Source: Amaranthus tricolor (Eukaryota; Streptophyta; Magnoliopsida; Caryophyllales; Amaranthaceae). Taken from it: DNA of 64,000 nucleotides. This document shows positions 1 through 10,753 of this stretch, piece by piece (the stretch's first letter is position 1; every line of letters begins with the position of its first letter). Made by a program: the position numbers and the translations under genes. A model generated the notes under the pieces. That model saw only the letters and a program-made list of their open reading frames with translations, did no database searches and was not told where the DNA came from. The stretch lies in NCBI RefSeq assembly GCF_026212465.1, contig NC_080048.1, positions 36,856,375-36,920,374 of the forward strand, written 5' to 3'.

Positions 1-49
1 AACTAGATGTATACGAGGTAGTCTAATATAAATAGTCTTACCGTGAGAT

Positions 50-144
50 TGTATCAATTAAGTATTTGTGCAAATAGATAGTCTCAATTAAGTATTTGTG
101 CAAATAGATTGTATCAATTAAGTATTTGTGCAAATAGATAGTCT
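50..144. repeat. 30-bp tandem repeat, three copies in A-B-A order
   Basis: Three 30-bp units share the core CAATTAAGTATTTGTGCAAA. Their junction segment alternates between AGTCT and TGTAT, so the array reads as a 60-bp higher-order unit plus a half. It sits at the window edge and no gene is nearby. Confidence 0.75.
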
Positions 145-299
145 CATTGTAACAAGCAATCATTTAATCCACCTTTCAAAGTTCATCCGTAGTCAAACAT
201 CGTCTCATTTACGAACAAAGCAAGATCCCACATGACTATGTTTAATTTTAATTAAAAAACAAACAATAATATGTCGTATTATTTTAAGTATTTTGAGAG

Positions 300-1110
300 G
301 CGTAAGCAAGTATGGAAGTGCAAGTCAAGAAGAAAATGAAGACGGAAATCAAGTCAAAGCAACAACATGAAGGAAGTTATTTTCAGCAAGTGTCAAACCA
401 AGCTAGGCTCGTGGAGAGCATGCTCAAAGTCATCACATTTTAAGTCATTTTTAGTCCATATTAGCTAGGTAGTTATTTTATGTAATCAAATAAAAAATAA
501 GAAACTTAGGTAGTTATTTGTAGGGAGTTGCTTTTAGTTTTTAATACAAGTTGCTGGAAGTTATTTTCGGTGTTGTAATAGGCAATAATGGGACGGGAGT
601 TACTTTAGAAGTTACTCACAAAATGGACGGTTACCAAGAGGTTCTAACCGGCCAAATGTGGTAACTACCACACGTCACACAGCCGGCCATAACCCACGGT
701 TCTCTAGTCGGTTTTTTAGTTAGTTTCTTTTGTTTTGCTTTCCTTTATAAATAGTTCAGCATGTATTATATTTTGAAGTAGTTGATTAATGATAAAGAAA
801 ACCTAAAACGCTTTGTTTCAATCCTCGTTGTTTGTATGATTCTTGGATTAGAGTCATATTTGCAAAAGTTCTTGTACTTAGTGTAATTGGCGCATGCATT
901 TGTGTCTTAAGAGTATCGTCACTTGCTACATGGATTTATAGTGGGTATCGAATTTAGTCATTGTTATCTTTCCCTTATTGTTTCGAAAATCAAACAAAAA
1001 CAAAAAAAAAATCAGTTCCTTTCATTCGACATTCACCATCATCATTCCTTCATCGTTCTTTCTTTTGTTCCGTTGTTAAAGCTTGTAAGAACTCTTAAGT
1101 TATAGGTGAT
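300..1110 (+). other. Possible LTR-retrotransposon remnant (LTR-like leader, no coding domain)
   Basis: This stretch is richer in GC than its flanks. It has a TATA-like TTTATAAATAG near 743-753 and, downstream, A-rich and pyrimidine-rich sequence of the kind seen in plant LTRs and leaders. I found no paired LTR, no gag or pol reading frame and no clear primer-binding site, so a solo LTR or decayed copy is the most that can be said. The short open frame at 923-1105 is low-complexity and looks like chance. Confidence 0.3.
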
Positions 1111-4100
1111 CTTACAACAATGTGTAGGTTTGATAAAAATTAAAGTAAGTTAAATGTATAGATAAAATATGGATTATTATCAATGTTATAAAACGCTAAA
1201 TAATAATAATAAAATTTAGGGTACCATTAATCAGGTGCCAAAGCTCAAGAGTACCATTGATAATTTCCCAAATAATAAAGAATATATGTTCATATTAATT
1301 TACTACATTTGAACTCACCATCAATTTCATTAGACGTGTTACTTTGGATTATTCAATCCATTTTTGAAAGGATATTTCAAGTCGATTAAAAATCGGGTCT
1401 TGTATTTATATTGCATTTTATATAATTATGAATCGATTATCAAAATCTTATCAAATCAAATTTGAGTATAAAATCACAAAATATCAAATTATCAATTTTA
1501 TTTTAACACATCTAAATTTCATGTAAACACTATCCATATGGTAGAATTTAAAATTCATGGAATTATTTTGGAGAATTATTTTGGGGGAATTATATATTTA
1601 GAAAATAATGGATACATTGAGACATGAGCCCTAAAATTTAAAAAAATGTAGCCGTTAAAAAAAAAAGGAATGCTTTTTGGCTTTAGCCTTTAGCTTTGGT
1701 GAAGGCTTAGCTGTCAAAGAGCTGGAGTGTAAATTTAAGGAGATGAGAGTGTAGGCTGTACGACAGCACAGGTCGCTGTTTTGTAAGGATTGCTGCAGGG
1801 AGCATTTACCAATGGATTACTGACACCTGTCTTCTTCCAGCTGGTAATTTGCTGTACAGTTGGCATTTGCAGTAAGAATTGAGTATGCTTCTTCTCATTC
1901 TTTTCAAATGATGTTTATTTACTTTATTTACTTTTTGGCCTTTTCTTTGTAGTAGATATTTTGGGTGCACCAAGTTATTACTATCTCTAACCTTATGAGA
2001 ATGTATACAAAAAATTTATAGTGGAATTTAATGGAATGAAAAATTAAAATAGAAAATAAGATAAAAAGAAATGAATGATAAAGATAAGTAGTTAAGATGA
2101 AAAAAAAATAAGTTTATAAATAAGATTAAAAGAAAGAGAGTGAACTTATTATCAGAAAAAGAAAATAGTGTAAAATAAATAGGACAAATTAATAAAAAAC
2201 GTGGTGCAAATTAAGAGGAACGAAAAGAACTAAGTGTATTCCTCTGTTTTACCCATTTAACATCACTAAAGGTAAAAGCTAACACAATGTAGTTTAAAAT
2301 ATGGATAGGTAGAGAAGAGAAAGTCTTAGTAACTAACGGTTATTTGTCAGGTTATAAATCACTCTCACATGGAAGATGAGGAGGAAGGATAGTTTGAGTA
2401 ACTTGATTAAGGTCAAAGGTAATTAAGTTGAGTCAACGATCATTATAAAGGTCGGTCATTGTAATTTGGTCACTTGACTATAATGGTTGCACTTTTTGAT
2501 TTATTAGTGATTGTAACTCTTAAAAAATAAATTTTGCTATTATAATTAATAATTGAGCTAAATTAAATGGTTACAATTAATAAATAATAATTTCACAATT
2601 TAGTTTATAGTAATATAGCTAGTTAATTGAATGTCACAGAGATTACATTGAGAGTATTTGGCAAATAGCTTTTGGTTGTTGGTTAATCAATAAAATTTAA
2701 ATTGTGTAATTGGTGGGTAAATTAAGAAAAGTAGGTAAACTGGTGTTAATGAAAAAGTTGAAAAAAATCCGTGAATAAAATAAAAAGAAAGTTAAAATGT
2801 ATGGATAATATTTTAAAAAAAAGTGTGGATTATTACTACAGATAGAAATGATATAAAAATGATTGAATAAACAAAAGTGAAAAATAAGAAAAATAGTAGT
2901 ATAGGATAATTAGATACTTTGATTTTTGAGTCCACTAACTTATTAGTATTTCTTTCTACTTTGATTTTTGAGTCCACTAACTTATTAGTATTTTTTTCAT
3001 TTTTAAATATTCGCTATATTAGTGTTATTGATACTATTTATTGCTTAAGTTTATTTAATATATTACGGTTAATATGTAAGAAAAAACATGATCAAATAGA
3101 TCTTGTTTGAAAAGTCTAAATGCATACTTTTATAATATTAATTTTTTATAATTTTAAAATATATATAATTTAAAATATAATTAATCAAAATAACATATTA
3201 AATTATGTAAAAAATTCAAATATAACAAATATCCTAAAATGAAAGAAATTGAGTATCCTCTTAGAAGTATATCTCAATGTTACATTGAAAAAGCCCTAAC
3301 ATTGTAATTGAAAAATATCACTATTTGACTATAAGCTTTGATGTTTAATTACCTCGTTGTCTTTTTGGCATTGTCTTGGTAGATATTTTGAGTACACCAG
3401 ATTATTACTCATTGAGTGTGAGAGAGGAATATAATGAGAGTGTTTGATAATAGCTGTTGGCATTTTTAATTAGTTTGTTTGACTTGTTAAATTTATTGAA
3501 TTTTTTGTTAATTTGTTAGTTGAATAAGTCAGCTTAAAAAATAAAATATTTGGTAAAATTATATATTAGTTGTTATTGTTTATTAAATAAAAAATTAAAT
3601 AACAAATTCATATTTGGGATGAGACTTGAAATAAGAATTTTAACACAAATATCCCAAGTACTTGTTTGACAAATAATAAATATAGATAAGAAATTAGACC
3701 AAAATTGATTATCTTTACAAATTTGTCCTTAATCTCTCTATTTTTCTTTAGTTTTATTAATGGTGAAAATGTCTTTTTATGATTTATCCAAGTTTCAACT
3801 CAACATTTTCCACAAGACTTTTTGTGGGACTTTTTCTTTAGCATAGTAGCAAATAGAAAGTTGGTCGTGTTTAAGAAAAATGTAATATTTGATAATAAAT
3901 GAAAAAAATAATAAATTGTGTAAATAAATTAAAACAAAGTTGTAATAATGTATAGATAAAAAAAAAATTTTAAAAAAAACCCTTTTTCTAATTAATAAAA
4001 TAATAATACAAAATAAAAAAGATAACCTAAAATAAAAATGACCACAAATGAAAAGGACAAAGAGAGGAAAATGGTGAATGCAATTTACTCACTATCTCCC

Positions 4101-5091
4101 ACAAAATTTATTTTAATTTTTTTAGTTTTTCTCACTAAATTTACCTAATTTCTTTTATTCGGTGATCTGATGACTTACACATTTCTTAAATCAATACGTT
4201 TTAATAACTTATTTTTTTTATTTCACCTATATATTTCTCTTATTTTCACATTGAATACAACTTCACTTAATTTTCTTATTTTTCTCGCTAATTGTTATCG
4301 AACAATATTGGTGGGACAGAGTCACATAGAAAATATCTAAAACATCAAGATTTTGGACTCAAGATATGCTTTTTTTGTTTCAAATTATCTGTAACATTAA
4401 ATTTATTATACTATTTATATATTACTCTTAATTTGTGATTAATTTTTAATTTATAAGCTAAAATATTTTTAAGTGGAATCTTTTTTGATTCGTCTTAATG
4501 TAAAGTTTATTAATATAAAATTTTTATAACTTTTTATTATACATAATTATAGATATTAATAATTGAATTATTGCATTGGACTGTGTGAAAAGTCTAATTT
4601 CAAAAGTATTTTGAAAGTAAGGAAGTACATGGTTATGAAAACCAAAATGATATTGATGGTTGAAGATAAAAAATAAGCCTATTAAAAGTTTTGTCAAAGA
4701 ACATACTTGTAATAAGTGGCTCTAGGGTTTGTAGTCTCAGACTCTCAGGGATATCAACTAATGTACGAAATTTCAGCAGAGTTTCGTTTGTAAAATTAAC
4801 AACTATTTTATCCTTACTTGGTAAAAATTTTAAATACGACATACCATAAAAGGAAATGAAATAAAATAAATCAGCTGACCTAATAAAAAAATGAGATAAA
4901 ATAAATAAATAAGAAAAAATTAATAAAATGAGAGAGTATTTATCATCAAAAGACTTCAATATTAATTCTACACTTTTACTTTGACTACTAGAAAAGTTTA
5001 CTTTAAATTTTTTTAAAAAAAACACCTTGGGGTATGTGACCCCATAGGCTCCCATATAAGTCCGCACTGCTTGTAATTTTTCCTTATATTA
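1111..5091. other. Intergenic, no gene seen; decayed MITE-like repeats
   Basis: This is about 4 kb of AT-rich sequence with no convincing coding exon. A somewhat GC-richer patch at about 1680-1880 has no open frame. The segments near 1940-1990 and 3360-3410 resemble each other (both run through 'tagatattttg...caccaa/agattattact'). The segments near 2650, 3440-3600 and 3850-4320 have the 'gtgtttgataatagctgttgg' look of degraded hAT-type MITEs. The stretch 4430-4620 resembles the interior of the Stowaway copies at 51200 and 59310 and may be a decayed relative. Confidence 0.5.
2915..2998. repeat. 42-bp tandem duplication
   Basis: Two head-to-tail copies of a 42-bp unit starting TACTTTGATTTTTGAGTCCA begin at 2915 and 2957. 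They are nearly identical, so the duplication is recent. An open frame crosses it but has no recognisable product. Confidence 0.85.
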
Positions 5092-5499
5092 TACTCTCTC
5101 CTATTCAGCTTATGTGTCCTATTTCCTTTTATGGTCAAGTCACCTTAATTGTCCCGTTTCTATTTTTGGTATGGGTTTTTGACTTTTATGCTCTTAGTAG
5201 TTTTATCCTATTTTCAATTATACCCTCCATTACCCATACTAATTTTCCTCCCTTTTAATTAATCAATATATCTAAATCCTAATTAACATACCCACCCATT
5301 AAACACTCCCTCCCTTTTTAACCCTAAAACCCTACCCATCCCCATTGCCCTTGCTGTTTTCGTATTCTACCCATTTAAGAACCCTAATTATGGGTTGAAG
5401 CTTCAACTTCTTCCTTAATTTCTTTCGTGTTGTTCTCTGATAACCCTAGATCTGGGTTGATGCTTCACCATCTTCTTTAATTTCTTTCGTGTTCTTCTC

Positions 5500-8064
5500 A
5501 TGACAAACTCCAGTTCGCCTTTTAAATCCCCCCTAAAGAACCCTCAACTGCCATTAACCTCACCCTTGAAGAACCCTAACTCGACAATCAACTCACCCAT
5601 GAAAAACCCTAACACGCGTACTTCTTTACTTCTGAGAATCCCCAAATCCCCTTACAAATCGCCTTCTAAGATAGAGTTTAAGGGGTTCGATGATGGAAAT
5701 CCTAGATCTGCACTGAAATCGTTTGAGGAAGAGTCTTTTGATTATTATGATGACTCAACTTCTGTTGAGACTGATCCTAAGTGGGGAAGAGAACTTGACT
5801 CTGAAGGTGAACCCATTTACACACCTAAGCCTGATATGTATCCTAATCGTGAATATTCTTCCATTGATGCTGTTTTTTCGAATACTGATTGCGAAGAAGA
5901 AGATTGGCTTGATAAGCTTGGTCCTTTCTCAAGTGAGTTTCTGTTGTTTGCATTTGAAACATCCCATGTTAAAGATCCCAAAAATATGTCCAAAGTCAAA
6001 AGGAATTTACATTTGAAACATGTTGCTGTGTTGGTTAAGGTTGTGTTGGCTGTTGTTCTATGCTGTTGTTGCTTTACTGTGTGTCCCAAAAAATATGTTG
6101 GTTGTTGTTTTGTTGTTCATATGCTGATTTCTGTTTCTCCTGTTGAAATTCATTGGAATTGGTTGTTGCTGTTTTCTGATAATTCTACATCCAATGTCAA
6201 CATTGTCATTGACTTGCATAGTCCCTTGATCAATCCCCCTACATAGCCAATCAGTTCCACAAGCTGATTCATTTTATCTGTACTTAGCTTTGTGAATAAA
6301 TGTTGAAGTGAATCAACAACCAGTTGTTTTTCAATACTTAGGTAATCTGGTAAAGTCCCTTCCCTTACTGCCTTTGTTTTGTTCATGTGAGGAATGTGAT
6401 AGTCAAATCCCCCTTGTATTTTCATGACCTCTATCATACAAGCGTGTAAAGTAATGAATAAAAACCTTAAACATTGTGGACTTAGATTCTGAAATGTATT
6501 ATTCACAGCCCTAACTAATTGTGTTACATTGTAAGCAGCTTTTTGATATTGCAAAGCTTGAATTGATCTAAAAAAACCTAGATCTAGTACGTTCATGTCA
6601 GGGGAATTTGGAGGTTGTTGCACTAATTGTATATAAAATCCATCTTTCATAGCCTCCTCCAAAAATTCTCTGTCATTATATGCTATATGTGGCTTTGCAT
6701 TATCTTGTTGAATATAAATGTGCCTTGACAAACCTTGAGGCCATTTTGCTCTTATGGTTGGTAACACATTAGTTATAAGCATTGCTCTAATGTGCTCTTT
6801 CATTATTGACTGTATTGGCTTTGTTTCCAACTCTCCATTCTTCTTGTTCTTCTAGGTTCTTTTTGCTGGCTCCTGTGTAATAAATGGCCATATTCCTATC
6901 TTACCATCAAAAAAGACATCACCATTAGTTGTAAATATTGGCTTTGCGACAGCACACATGAACATGATTTTTGGAATGAACCTCTTAGATTGACACTCTT
7001 TATGTGGTTCTACTTCACCCGGAGCTAGGTAATAAGTTTGTGTCTCTCGGGTTAGATAGAAATTTTTTTCATCTATGTGAACAACGTTAGTATATGGCTT
7101 AAACTTGAATGCATCATTTTTTTCATCATATTCACATTTAGATAATGCAAAGCTTAACCTGTGTAGCTTGTTGTTTTCATTCAAAGTCGGTTTGATTGAG
7201 TTTGTGTGCTTTCTTATGACTTTGTTCTTCTTCCACCTACACACCGTTGTTTGTGACACCTCCATCTGCTTTGCTACTAAATGCCGAGTACCCTTGAGTT
7301 CATATTTAATGGCCTTAAACTTTTCTTCATCGAATTTGATTTTGTTTGTTGTTTCTCTGTCCACTCTCTTGTTGTTGAGGTTAATCACTGTATTGTTATT
7401 CGTGATCTGCTTCTTCACTTCACTCCACAAACGTGTGATTGTTTTCCTACACACTTGAAACTCAGTCGCAAGTGCATTGATTGTGCCTAGCATTGGTTTG
7501 CCCTTCTTATTTAATGCAGACAACAACTTCTGCATTTTTCGTGTTCTTTGTTGAGTACTTAAGTTTTTTGAAGGAGCCATTTTTTTAAATGAATGTGTAA
7601 TAAATGACCATTATCATTGTCTATTTATTGTTTCTGTTTTTTCATGTAATGATTGATTGTTTTTGTTGTTTTACGATTCATTTTTGGTGCCTAATACCCA
7701 TTAATCTGAATTTATGCCACTCCCATTTTCATTTTGCTGTGTGCTTTGAAATTTTTGTTAAATAAATGGCGCCAGACACCAATTTTGTTTTCTTACACTG
7801 GCGGCAGTTTTTGATTTCTTTACTTTTGGACATTTTAATTTGGGGTTTCAATTAAATTTGGGTAATGTGATGAATTTTTTCAATTTGGAAATTTGGTTGT
7901 TTATAATTTGGTGTCTATTTAAGAAATTATTAATGCGTCATTTTTGATAATTTGGAAAATCTGAAGTCAATGATCTCAAAAAAATTCGCACTTACATGAT
8001 CAGTAACGACTGCAACTACACCGAAGCTGTTGAAGAATTGAGAAGACTATCTGAGATACCGTAA
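5500..8064 (+). CDS. Unrecognised two-exon gene inside the MLE (predicted 176-aa acidic protein)
   Basis: Exon 1 is 5500-5932 and ends TCA-A before the donor GTGAGT. Exon 2 is 7967-8064, preceded by AG and ending in TAA. Exon 1 leaves phase 1, exon 2 supplies exactly the two missing bases, and the join reads straight through. The N-terminal 60 residues are Ser/Pro/Lys-rich with repeated S-P-L/M-K-N-P blocks. The middle is acidic (EEESFDYYDD, DCEEEDWLDK). The C-terminal 32 residues are charged and helix-like (DLKKIRTYMI ... EAVEELRRLSEIP). The 5' leader shows an imperfect tandem duplication around 5395-5500. The 2-kb intron holds the oppositely oriented transposase. I do not recognise the family. 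It could be a captured host gene, an accessory gene of this MLE lineage, or a host gene invaded by a nested element. Without splicing, the first frame runs on to 6246 in low-complexity sequence. The gene model is inference; the frame and phase match are seen. Confidence 0.5.
6150..7580 (-). pseudogene. Mariner-like transposase, interrupted by one in-frame TAG
   Basis: The frame opens at ATG 7580 and runs 242 codons to TAG at 6854-6852. It then continues in the same frame to the stop at 6150, so readthrough would give about 475 residues, normal for plant mariner transposases. The N-terminal part has helix-turn-helix-like DNA-binding sequence (ATEFQVCRKTITRLW, AKQMEVSQTTVCRWKKN). The catalytic residues appear as HIDEKNF, then QQDNAKPH, then SPDMNVLDLGFF. 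Exactly 39 residues separate the second and third Asp (the D of VLD), the plant DD39D signature. The stop lies just after the segment GIWPFITQEPAKR, between the first and second catalytic Asp, so either product alone lacks an intact site. Only one lesion is visible, so inactivation looks recent. The 3' end overlaps, on the other strand, unspliced sequence after exon 1 of the companion gene. Confidence 0.92.
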
Positions 8065-8400
8065 CTGATGTATTTAATTTTCTTTAGTACTCTTGAGAAA
8101 TTTATGTAATTTCCAAAAATTATTGTAAACGTAGGACTTAATTATGTAATTCCGGACTTAATTAGATGATCGATGTAATTTTGTCCTTGTACTGAAAAAA
8201 ATTTCAGACTTTTGGTGCCAAAAAATCAACTTTTAAATGGGGCTACAAATTGCTTGAAATTGGTGGGAATCATTAATTCCTTAATCCTTACATTAAAAAC
8301 CCATAAATCACTCTCGTTCCTACCCTTAGGGTCCCATTTTGACTTTCCTTAAAATCCGTAAAAAGTCAAATGGGACTCCTAAGCTGAATAGGAGGGAGTA

Positions 8401-10753
8401 AGTTTTTTCCTATGGTTAGTGTAAAGAAAAAAAAAATTCCTAATTTGAAGGGCTAAAGCCCTATCACTGTTATTTTTAGGAATAATTACATTGAATAATC
8501 CAACATTTTGATGATTTTCATACAATAATCTCACTTATTGATTAACCATAAATAATCTCAAATTTATGAAGTATTTGCTTAGAGTAAACTGGGGTAGTTG
8601 TTCTTATACACATCAATCTACATCATGATACAGTGCCTTTCTCGGTGATAATTTACTCTGGTGGTCCTCTAAAGACAAGCAATTTTGCTTGGAGAAAACA
8701 CAAGTGATATTTATTTGTATGGCAACCTACTTTAACATCAATGAAGAAAAACACAAGTGCTATTTGTTTTATTCGATCAAAAGTAGCGCAGGACAAATAA
8801 GATTTGTTCATGTTCATGTTCTTTTAAGATTTTTAAAACAATAATTTCAATAACATTCTATTTTATTTTATTTTAAACAGAATATTACCATTGTAGAGTT
8901 TTGTTTAATTAATTAGAAAAGTAGTTATCTTGTAATTATACCTAGTCTAAAAAGTTTTGTAATCCTCATTATTAATTATTAAAGTAAAGCTTAGCTAGTA
9001 ATCATTCAAGACAAATATTATAAATAACTATACTAATTATAACTTACGATACATAAAATTCACTCATTTTTTATTAAACCCATTTCAATTCGGTCAGCCT
9101 AAATACTTAAAAAAAGAAAAATTGTTGCTCTATATTGAAAATTTTATTGTTTTTAAATGTTTTTTTATTAATAAGCTGTTTGTATGGGCTCATCTCACAG
9201 TAAGACAGTCTCATACAAAACTTGGTGAATGAAATTTCCCATTGGTGATGTAATTATGTAAAGCCATAGACAACTCAATTACATTCCCTAGTCAACCTAT
9301 TTTAAGTACATAAGAACTTACTATTTGAGTTTTGTCACCCTAAGCGTGTTGATTGGTATCGCAATTCTAATTTACAATTTTACGACTTTATGATTCAATA
9401 ATAGACAATATGAATCGTGGGTAAGATCGTAACATTGGTAAGATCTTACGATCCTTATAGCAATAAATTATGAAAGGTATAATCAGAATATGATTTAAGG
9501 ATCTAATAATCAAATCTAACAAATTTAGGCTCATTTTTTAATAACATTTCTTATTCGCCATCTTTCATTAATTTCTTTTACTTACGCAAGTATGTTTCAA
9601 ATATTTCATTATTGTAGTTTTAAAAATAAAAATGTTTTTTGCCATGGAGTTTTAAACTATTGAATGTTTTTCCTTCTCATTCTTAAAAATAAAGTCAAAA
9701 ATTTATAATTCATAAATTTGAAATAAATAATTATGAACAAATACTAAATTTATTAGCACATTTAAGTTATTTGTAGGATCATACAATTTTATTATATCAA
9801 TTCGATACCACTAACCTTTCTTTTGCAGGACCATTTACCTACTTTAATATGACTCAGTCATAATTTTAATGTGGTTTGTTATTTGCAGAGGCTTTCATAG
9901 GCGAGATATATACCCCTCACCTTTCTCTTTGTAGGCCCCATCATTTTGGAGATTATTTGAGTGCGTATTTCTCTTTGTCCTTCTCTTGGAGGGGGAATGA
10001 ATATGGTATATCCGCTACCTTCCTCCCTCAAATTCCTACCTATACGAGATATTGGATTAATGACTATGATTAATACTAATCTGAACAATTCCAATTGAGA
10101 TTGAATCGTGACAACTTTGACCATAAGTTACAATTATGTAGATACCAAAGAATGCCTACATGCCCATGATGTTGGTGCAACCTTGCTTATACCCAGCTGA
10201 GGCATTGATAGATAGGAAGATGTGGCTAGCTTTCTCTAGAAGTGGGTTCATGGTTATTACAAGGTTAAATTTGAGGTTCGGTTATATGCAATCTCATGTC
10301 AGGGTCGGAGGCACATAATTTTTCCGACTCTTGAAAATTTAGACATATTTGTTATGTGTAATTAAGAAAAAACAAAAAAAGAAGACTGTTAAATTGAACC
10401 CACTTGATATTTATATAAGTAAAAAATATTTAAAATTGTAAGTAGAGTATTATACTGTTATAACTTTGATTTTGACTTTCTGAATCCACTTAATATAAAA
10501 TCTGGGTCCGCCAAATCTTCTTCAAAACATTAACGATATCAATCACAATTTAACAGAGATATTCAAGACAAACGAATATGAAAAAACTCCTAAATTCGAG
10601 GCTACAAATTCAAAATAATTATAGCATCATAGCACATATGAAGCAAAAATATGAGACATTCAAAATTGAACTACTGTGCTGTACAACAAAACCTAAGAAT
10701 TGCACAAAAACTAAGACTAAAATTACAAGAAACATAGATTTTACATAAGAAAA
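8401..10753. other. Intergenic, no gene seen; possible short repeat at 10300-10515
   Basis: This is AT-rich spacer between the MLE and the NPH3-family gene. Two short overlapping frames on opposite strands at 9876-10124 have no recognisable product. The segment about 10300-10515 starts near 'gggtcggaggcac' and ends near 'ctgggtccgcca'. That resembles the ends of two other short segments in this window (about 35150-35490 and 60262-60440) and may be a small non-autonomous element. Confidence 0.4.

Larger units (their letters stand above)
5094..8398 (-). mobile_element. Mariner-like element (MLE, DD39D group), 3305 bp, complete with TIRs
   Basis: The left end CTCTCTCCTATTCAGCTTA and the reverse complement of the right end, CTCCCTCCTATTCAGCTTA, match at 18 of 19 positions. 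The ends are flanked by TA at 5092-5093 and 8399-8400, the Tc1/mariner target duplication. Inside is a minus-strand transposase with the plant DD39D signature (6150-7580). Also inside, on the plus strand, is a two-exon gene at 5500-8064 that plant MLEs are not known to need. The TIRs are of the Stowaway type (CTCCCTCC). Two MITEs in this window (51200-51458 and 59310-59564) share the CTCCCTCCTATTCA start, so this element or a relative could have mobilised them. The transposase carries a stop codon, so this copy is probably not autonomous. Confidence 0.93.

Noticed and set aside
4633..5067. A 144-codon minus-strand open frame ending at the MLE border
   Set aside because: The composition is that of AT-rich spacer (Phe, Leu, Ile, Ser, Lys), there is no recognisable domain, no splice context and no homologue I know. 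Treated as chance.
5933..6246. Unspliced extension of the plus-strand MLE gene (residues after GPFSS)
   Set aside because: The extension turns into Val/Cys/Leu low-complexity sequence antisense to the transposase, whereas splicing at the GTGAGT donor gives a coherent C-terminus in phase.
7105..7490. Plus-strand open frames inside the transposase region
   Set aside because: They are shadows of the minus-strand transposase, which has clear catalytic motifs.
9876..10124. Overlapping open frames on both strands
   Set aside because: Both frames are short, overlap each other, and show no domain or splice-site support.
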